Part shown: piece after piece, positions 60,200 to 64,000 of the stretch
Numbering within the stretch: the first letter of the stretch is position 1
Layout: each line of letters begins with the position of its first letter
Assembly: GCF_019599505.1 (NCBI RefSeq)
Contig: NZ_RKLT01000003.1
Coordinates: forward strand, 372,001 to 436,000
Length of the DNA stretch: 64,000 bases
From: Haloarcula nitratireducens
Lineage (GTDB): Archaea > Halobacteriota > Halobacteria > Halobacteriales > Haloarculaceae
Direction of reading: 5' to 3'
The notes under the pieces: generated by a model
Database searches by the model: none
What the model saw: only the letters and a program-made list of their open reading frames with translations
What the model was told of the DNA's origin: nothing
Translations under genes and position numbers: made by a program

Positions 60200-60937
60200 A
60201 TGTACCAGTACGAAGCGGTCGAACAGGTGTTGCGGGAGAACGGGGGGTACGCGACACTGAAAACGCTGTACCAGCGGGCTCCGCACGTCGAGGGGAGCGA
60301 GTGGGGAACGAAGACGCCGAACGCCAGCATCCGCCGGATCGTCCAGACTCGCGAGGAGTTCTTCAAGATTCGCCCCGGGCTCTGGGCACTGGTCGACTGC
60401 CGCGACGAGTTACCGGAAAGCGTCTATCGGGCAGCGGGTACAGCGGAGCAACGGGCGCAGTACGACCACTGGTACTTTCAGGGACTACTCACCGAAATCG
60501 GCAACGCTCGGCGAGCGGAGACGTGGGTTCCGGTACAGGACAAGAACCGCCCCTTTCTGGACCGAACGCTGGGCGACGTCAGCAGTTTGGAGTCGCTACC
60601 GGCCTTCGGTTACGAAGAACTGGTCCAGCGGGCCAGTACCGTCGATACGGTCTGGTTCAACGAACGGCGGATGCCCGCGACGCTCGTCGAGGTCGAGTTC
60701 TCGACGGACTTCCAGAACTCGCTGCACAAGTTCGTCGACCTCCGGGACTATCACGCGTCGTTCGTCGTCGCCGCGGACGAAACGCGGAAGGCGCAGTTCG
60801 AAAAGCGTCTCTCCCAGTCCGGTTTCGCACCGATTCGCGACCGCGTCGAATTCCTCAGCTTCGACGAGGTCTCGCAGTTACACGCCGCGGCGGAGGCGAC
60901 TACGGGACTGGACGAGCGTCTGCGGGCCGGCGTCTGA
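60200..60937 (+). CDS. HTH plus PD-(D/E)XK-like protein
   Basis: 245 aa. Residues 1-65 form a HARE-HTH-like winged helix (YEAVEQVLRENGGYATLKTL...SIRRIVQ...FKIRPGLWAL). The C-terminal half has DTVWFN (Asp149) and LVEVEFSTDFQNSLHKFVDL (Glu164, Glu166), then FVVAADETRKAQFEKRL; this is a restriction-endonuclease-like layout with ExE in place of ExK. A TATA-like CTTTATGA 30 nt before 60200 supports that ATG over upstream ones. Possible defence or DNA-processing gene next to a tRNA; function unproven. Confidence 0.68.
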   Translation: MYQYEAVEQVLRENGGYATLKTLYQRAPHVEGSEWGTKTPNASIRRIVQTREEFFKIRPGLWALVDCRDELPESVYRAAGTAEQRAQYDHWYFQGLLTEIGNARRAETWVPVQDKNRPFLDRTLGDVSSLESLPAFGYEELVQRASTVDTVWFNERRMPATLVEVEFSTDFQNSLHKFVDLRDYHASFVVAADETRKAQFEKRLSQSGFAPIRDRVEFLSFDEVSQLHAAAEATTGLDERLRAGV

Positions 60938-60956
60938 TCGAGGGTCTCGGCGGCTC

Positions 60957-61400
60957 TCACTCCCGGTCGGGTTCCTCGGCGAGCGCTCGCTCGCGCAGCT
61001 CCTTGCACTTCTCGCCTCTCACCGTCAGTTCGGGGACCGGCACGGGTGACCCGTCCTCGACGGCGACGAAGGTGGCGTAGGCGCTCGTCGTCTCTTCCGT
61101 CTCGCCGGTCCGGGGGTCCTCGGCGGCGACTTCGATTCGGACGCGGACGCTCGTGCGGCCGGTGGCGTAGGCGAACGACTCGACGCGGGCGGTGTCGCCG
61201 ATGGGGATGGGTCGCTCGAAGTCCACGCGGGACATCTGAGCGGTGACGCAGGACTCCTCGGCGGCGCGCATCGCCGACATCGCGCCGATCTCGTCCATCC
61301 ACTTCATCACGATGCCCCCGTGGGCGCTCTCGTAGTTGTTCGCGTGGGTCGGCTGGACGCGCTCGCGATTGACGATGTGCGTGTCGGCGACGGCTGGCAT
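60957..61400 (-). CDS. Acyl-CoA thioesterase (hotdog fold)
   Basis: 147 aa. ANNYESAHGGIVMKWMDEIGAMSA carries the hotdog helix with the conserved GG and Asp; FERPIPIGDTARVESFAYATGRTSV is the second strand pair. YciA/BFIT-type acyl-CoA thioesterase, releasing free acid from CoA thioesters in the cytosol. The ATG at 61400 (MPAVADTHIVNRERV) is the family start. Confidence 0.85.
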   Translation of the reverse strand: MPAVADTHIVNRERVQPTHANNYESAHGGIVMKWMDEIGAMSAMRAAEESCVTAQMSRVDFERPIPIGDTARVESFAYATGRTSVRVRIEVAAEDPRTGETEETTSAYATFVAVEDGSPVPVPELTVRGEKCKELRERALAEEPDRE

Positions 61401-61580
61401 GAGCAGTGGTACATCGCCGCCGCGGATAACGGTTGACACTGCGTCCGAGCGCCGCGGCGTTTCGTCCGGAATTGGCGCGAGCAAGCAGAGTCGTAAACGC
61501 GCTATCGGAAATATTTATTTCATATTCGCTCTTAACTTCGGACTAATAAGACTGTATCAAACCGGGTGGAATTTGGGTGA

Positions 61581-61608
61581 GAGTTCCGCCGGAATCCCGT
61601 CGGAACTC
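61581..61608. promoter_or_regulatory. Palindromic operator candidate of the ferritin-like gene
   Basis: GAGTTCCG (61581-61588) and CGGAACTC (61601-61608) are perfect inverted 8-bp arms, 12 bp apart, and TTCCGCCGGAA within gives a further half-site. The element sits immediately upstream of a TATA-like CTTTAGTA (about 61618-61626) that is 31 nt from the ATG. Confidence 0.5.
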
Positions 61609-61652
61609 GGAAAATCCCCTTTAGTAGGGGTCGGGTTTGTTCGCCCGTCGAT

Positions 61653-62951
61653 ATGAGTCCGAACGACGACACCACCGACCGCACGCGACGCGCATTCATC
61701 GGAACCACTGCCACGCTCGGCTCGATCGCCATCGCCGGGTGTGCGAGCGAAGGCGGCGCTCCCGCGGCCGCCACACAGACCGAGTCGATGGAGAGCGAGA
61801 CGCAGACGGAGATGGAGACGGAGAGCGACACCGAGGAGAACGCCGCGCCGGACGTCCCGATTCTCAACTACGCGCTCACGCTCGAGCACTTGGAGAACGC
61901 CTTCTACCGCGAAGGCCTGGAGACGTTCAGCGACGACGAGCTGAGCGGCGCGGACGTGCTCTCGGACCTCAACGGGCAGGTCTGCCAAGAAGTGCCTGAG
62001 TACCTCCAGACCGTCGGCGACCACGAGGCCGCCCACGTGAAGGCGCTCAGCGCGACCGTCGAGAAACTCGGCGGAACGCCGGTCGAAGAGGGCGAGTACG
62101 ACTTCGGCTACGAGACGCCCAGCGAGTTCCTCGCCGTCGCGAAGGCTCTCGAAAATACCGGCGTCGCCGCCTACGCCGGTGCGGCACCGATGGTCGTGAA
62201 CAACGAGGTCCTCGGCGCGGCCGCGGGTATCCACAGCGTCGAGGCCCGCCACGCGTCCTTCCTGAACCTCGTCAACGGCTCCTCGCCGTTCCCGAAGGCC
62301 GTCGACGAGGCGAAGTCGATGAGCGAAGTCCTCGAGATCGCCGGGCAGTTCGTCACGAGCGAGGTGGACGCGAGCGTCTACGAACTCGAAGACGACCGGC
62401 CCGCACCGCAGCGGAAAGAGGAGGACGACACGAGCGACGTGAACGTCCTGAACTACGCGCTCACCCTCGAGCACTTGGAAAACGCCTTCTACCGCGAGGG
62501 CTTAGAGACGTTCAGCGACGACGAGCTGATGCACGCGGACGCGCTCTCGGAGTTCAGCGACGAGCTCAAGATGCTGGTGCCCGACCACATCGAAACGGTC
62601 GGTGCCCACGAGGCCGCACACGTCTCCGCGATCAGCGACACCGTGCAGAAACTCGGCGGGACGCCCGTCCAGGAGGCGAACTACGACTTCGGCTACGAGA
62701 CGCCCAGCGAGTTCCTCGGCGTCGCCAAGGCCCTCGAGAACACCGGCGTCGCCGCCTACAAGGGCGCCGTCGATACGGTGTCGAACGACGACGTGTTCGC
62801 CGCGGCGCTCGGCATCCACAGCGTCGAGGCGCGCCACGCCGCGTTCCTCAACGAGGTGAACGCGACGTCGCCGTTCCCGAAGGCCGTCGACGAACCGAAG
62901 TCCATGTCGGAAGTCAAAGAGATCGCTGGCCAGTTCATCGTCGAAGAGTGA
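61653..62951 (+). CDS. Tat-exported lipoprotein with two tandem ferritin-like di-iron domains
   Basis: 432 aa. Tat signal (Arg12-Arg13, AFIG) with lipobox IAGC (Cys30), Glu/Ser/Thr linker (31-66), then two copies of the same ~170-residue helical domain (about 69-235 and 264-430). Each copy has the full di-iron set: a Glu in LTLEHLENAF, ExxH in HEAAH (E125/H128; E320/H323), a Glu in ALENTG (167; 362) and ExxH in VEARH (E197/H200; E392/H395). The domain is of the Ferritin_2/DUF4439 kind. A surface role in iron binding, oxidation or peroxide handling is inferred. Confidence 0.87.
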   Translation: MSPNDDTTDRTRRAFIGTTATLGSIAIAGCASEGGAPAAATQTESMESETQTEMETESDTEENAAPDVPILNYALTLEHLENAFYREGLETFSDDELSGADVLSDLNGQVCQEVPEYLQTVGDHEAAHVKALSATVEKLGGTPVEEGEYDFGYETPSEFLAVAKALENTGVAAYAGAAPMVVNNEVLGAAAGIHSVEARHASFLNLVNGSSPFPKAVDEAKSMSEVLEIAGQFVTSEVDASVYELEDDRPAPQRKEEDDTSDVNVLNYALTLEHLENAFYREGLETFSDDELMHADALSEFSDELKMLVPDHIETVGAHEAAHVSAISDTVQKLGGTPVQEANYDFGYETPSEFLGVAKALENTGVAAYKGAVDTVSNDDVFAAALGIHSVEARHAAFLNEVNATSPFPKAVDEPKSMSEVKEIAGQFIVEE

Positions 62952-63115
62952 ACAGCCGGCCACGATAGGGTCGTTCGGACGCTCGGCTTCGACCGGTGTC
63001 GGCCGGCCGATCAACCGCTCGTTTTCGCCGCCGACGAGCTACTCCACCCCATAGCAATGACCGATTTCCCTCCCCGTTTGACGCCGAGTACCGCGCCCGT
63101 TCGGCGGGTGATGCC

Positions 63116-63421
63116 GTGAGCGTCTGGCTCGCTCTGGCCCGCCTCGCCACCGTCGTCAACGTCGCGTTGCTCCTCGTCCTCGGCGGCATCTGGGTCCGGA
63201 ATTACTGGCGGCTTCGCTCGAAACACACGCTCGGACTGCTGGTGTTCGCAGCGCTGCTGTGTGCCGAAAACGCGTTCGCGCTGTACGTCTACACGCTGGA
63301 CCCGGTGCTAACCGTCTGGTTCGGGACGGCGGTCCCCGACCCGGCGTGGCGGGCGATGGTCGCGTTCCACGCGCTCGAAACCGTCGGCCTCGGTGCGCTG
63401 ACGCGGGTGACACTCGATTGA
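63116..63421 (+). CDS. Small membrane protein, unknown function
   Basis: 101 aa, GTG start at 63116 (MSVWLALARLATVV). Three hydrophobic helices (about 5-24, 37-58, 60-100) with a short cytosolic NYWRLRSKHTLG loop. Frame open upstream to 62996, but that part has no features and is Arg-rich. No family known. Followed by a 29-aa single-helix protein. Confidence 0.65.
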   Translation: MSVWLALARLATVVNVALLLVLGGIWVRNYWRLRSKHTLGLLVFAALLCAENAFALYVYTLDPVLTVWFGTAVPDPAWRAMVAFHALETVGLGALTRVTLD

Positions 63422-63461
63422 CCGTCGTAACGCCTAATTGGTCGACCGAGAAAGAAGGGGC

Positions 63462-63551
63462 ATGGACAGACAGCAGATACTGGCGGTCATCCTCACCGTC
63501 CTGATGGTGGGGTCGTCGGTCGCCTACGCGCTCGCGTTCACCATCTTCTAG
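63462..63551 (+). CDS. 29-aa single-transmembrane peptide
   Basis: MDRQQILAVILTVLMVGSSV and a hydrophobic end AYALAFTIF. One transmembrane helix with a charged N-terminus. It is too short for usual gene callers, but such peptides are conserved in haloarchaea. It lies 40 bp after the small membrane protein gene and its stop overlaps that of the helicase gene by 4 bp. Confidence 0.55.
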   Translation: MDRQQILAVILTVLMVGSSVAYALAFTIF

Positions 63552-64000
63552 TCCCAGACGTCCGAGAGCGGGTGGTCGCTCTGCGACCCGCCGCCCGACC
63601 GCGAGCGCGAGCGGTCGTGACGGCGCTTCGCCCCGGCGGAGACGCCCGCGAGCGCGCGGTCGGGCGCGAACGGCGGGAGGTCGGGGTCGCTCGTCCGGTC
63701 GACCTGTTCGCGGAACCAGTCGGGCATGTCGTGGCGGGCGCGTTCGAAGAGGTCCAGCAGGGACGAATCGGCCAGATACGTCGCGCCGTAGTCGTCGGGC
63801 GCGCGCACGACGCGACCGCAACCCTGAATCACGGTTCTGAGCGCCGTCCGGTAGTACCAGCCCCACTGGTCGTCTTCGAGGCGGCGGGCGACGCGCGAGT
63901 CCCGAGTGTTCGGATAGGGGGCCTTACAGAGCACCTGCCAGCGACAGAGGTCGCCCTCCAGGTCGAGCGCCTCCTCCATCTTCACCGAGAGGAACACGTC
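63548..64000 (-). CDS. DinG/XPD-type ATP-dependent helicase, C-terminal fragment
   Basis: Only the last ~150 residues are within the window; the gene enters from the right edge. LCKAPYPNTRD..., TALRTVIQGCGRVVRAPDDYGATYLAD matches motifs V and VI of XPD/DinG/Rad3-like SF2 helicases, with GRVVR as arginine finger. The tail is basic/Ser-rich (RSRSRSGGG). Likely acts in DNA repair or replication. Position of the start and Fe-S domain cannot be seen. Confidence 0.85.
   Translation of the reverse strand, partial: DVFLSVKMEEALDLEGDLCRWQVLCKAPYPNTRDSRVARRLEDDQWGWYYRTALRTVIQGCGRVVRAPDDYGATYLADSSLLDLFERARHDMPDWFREQVDRTSDPDLPPFAPDRALAGVSAGAKRRHDRSRSRSGGGSQSDHPLSDVWD

Noticed and set aside
1..64000. CRISPR array, rRNA, replication origin repeats or intact insertion sequence
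   Set aside because: No regularly spaced identical repeats, no rRNA-like conserved stretches, no ORB-like repeats beside an orc1 gene and no transposase motif were seen.

Overview
This 64-kb window is chromosomal DNA from a halophilic archaeon (class Halobacteria). The evidence is high GC, very acidic Asp/Glu-rich proteins, Tat signal peptides followed by lipoboxes, a group II chaperonin (thermosome), archaeal aIF1A/RIO1/KH genes, a bacterio-opsin-activator-type HTH protein, many tiny zinc-finger proteins, and TATA boxes about 25-31 nt upstream of start codons, as expected for leaderless mRNAs. The genus cannot be fixed from the sequence alone. Most genes are core or conserved haloarchaeal genes, packed head to tail or converging with stop codons that overlap by a few bases. 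Long open frames opposite real genes are GC-driven shadows and are left out.

Layout. 0-9.3 kb: the 5' end of rpiA, phosphoglucosamine/phosphomannomutase, a zinc-ribbon microprotein, a DUF4177/membrane-protein pair, a KaiC-like degenerate protein, a CBS protein inside a short inverted repeat, a DUF2391 membrane protein, a methyltransferase, an AI-2E-type exporter and a divergent rhodanese pair. 9.5-20.5 kb: small zinc proteins, a SOUL haem-binding protein, a GAF-PAS-PAS histidine kinase, a PD-(D/E)XK-like protein, a beta-CASP ribonuclease, a sugar-porter MFS carrier, a cupin, a CNNM/CBS membrane protein and an SDR. 20.5-36 kb: glutaredoxin, ThiE, a PPC-domain surface protein, an S2P-type protease, an ICMT-like methyltransferase, a HTH-10 regulator, an arylsulfotransferase-like protein, a ZIP transporter, a flavin reductase, a wHTH regulator, nicotinate phosphoribosyltransferase, and two further lipoprotein paralogues of the surface protein.

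36-47.5 kb: a nicotinamidase-like cysteine hydrolase, DUF4385, an M23-like protein, a lipoate-ligase-like protein, dihydroorotase, DUF5806, three universal stress proteins with a GNAT, a Tat lipoprotein, a DHH phosphoesterase, DUF5807, and two genes that appear broken by single-base frameshifts. 47.4-59.9 kb: thermosome, an ORC/Cdc6-like ATPase, the KH-RIO1-aIF1A translation/ribosome-assembly cluster, an SCP2 protein, two more PAS histidine kinases, DUF460, an enoyl-CoA hydratase and a DUF7114-like protein. 59.9-64 kb: tRNA-Thr(GGT) followed by displaced copies of its T-arm and an HTH plus nuclease-like gene, a thioesterase, a tandem-duplicated ferritin-like Tat lipoprotein, small membrane proteins and the 3' part of a DinG/XPD-type helicase.

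Most notable points: (1) three paralogous surface proteins each carry HEXXH plus a downstream EG(D/E)A motif, so they look like an unrecognised family of surface gluzincin metallopeptidases; (2) the tRNA-Thr locus has an inverted and a direct copy of its T-arm forming a long hairpin in front of a restriction-endonuclease-like gene, which suggests past integration; (3) a secreted di-iron protein is built of two near-identical ferritin-like modules behind a palindromic operator candidate; (4) two frameshifted reading frames lie 1.4 kb apart; (5) a LOV-like PAS domain lacks the photoactive cysteine; (6) a cytosolic M23-like domain occurs in an organism type without murein.
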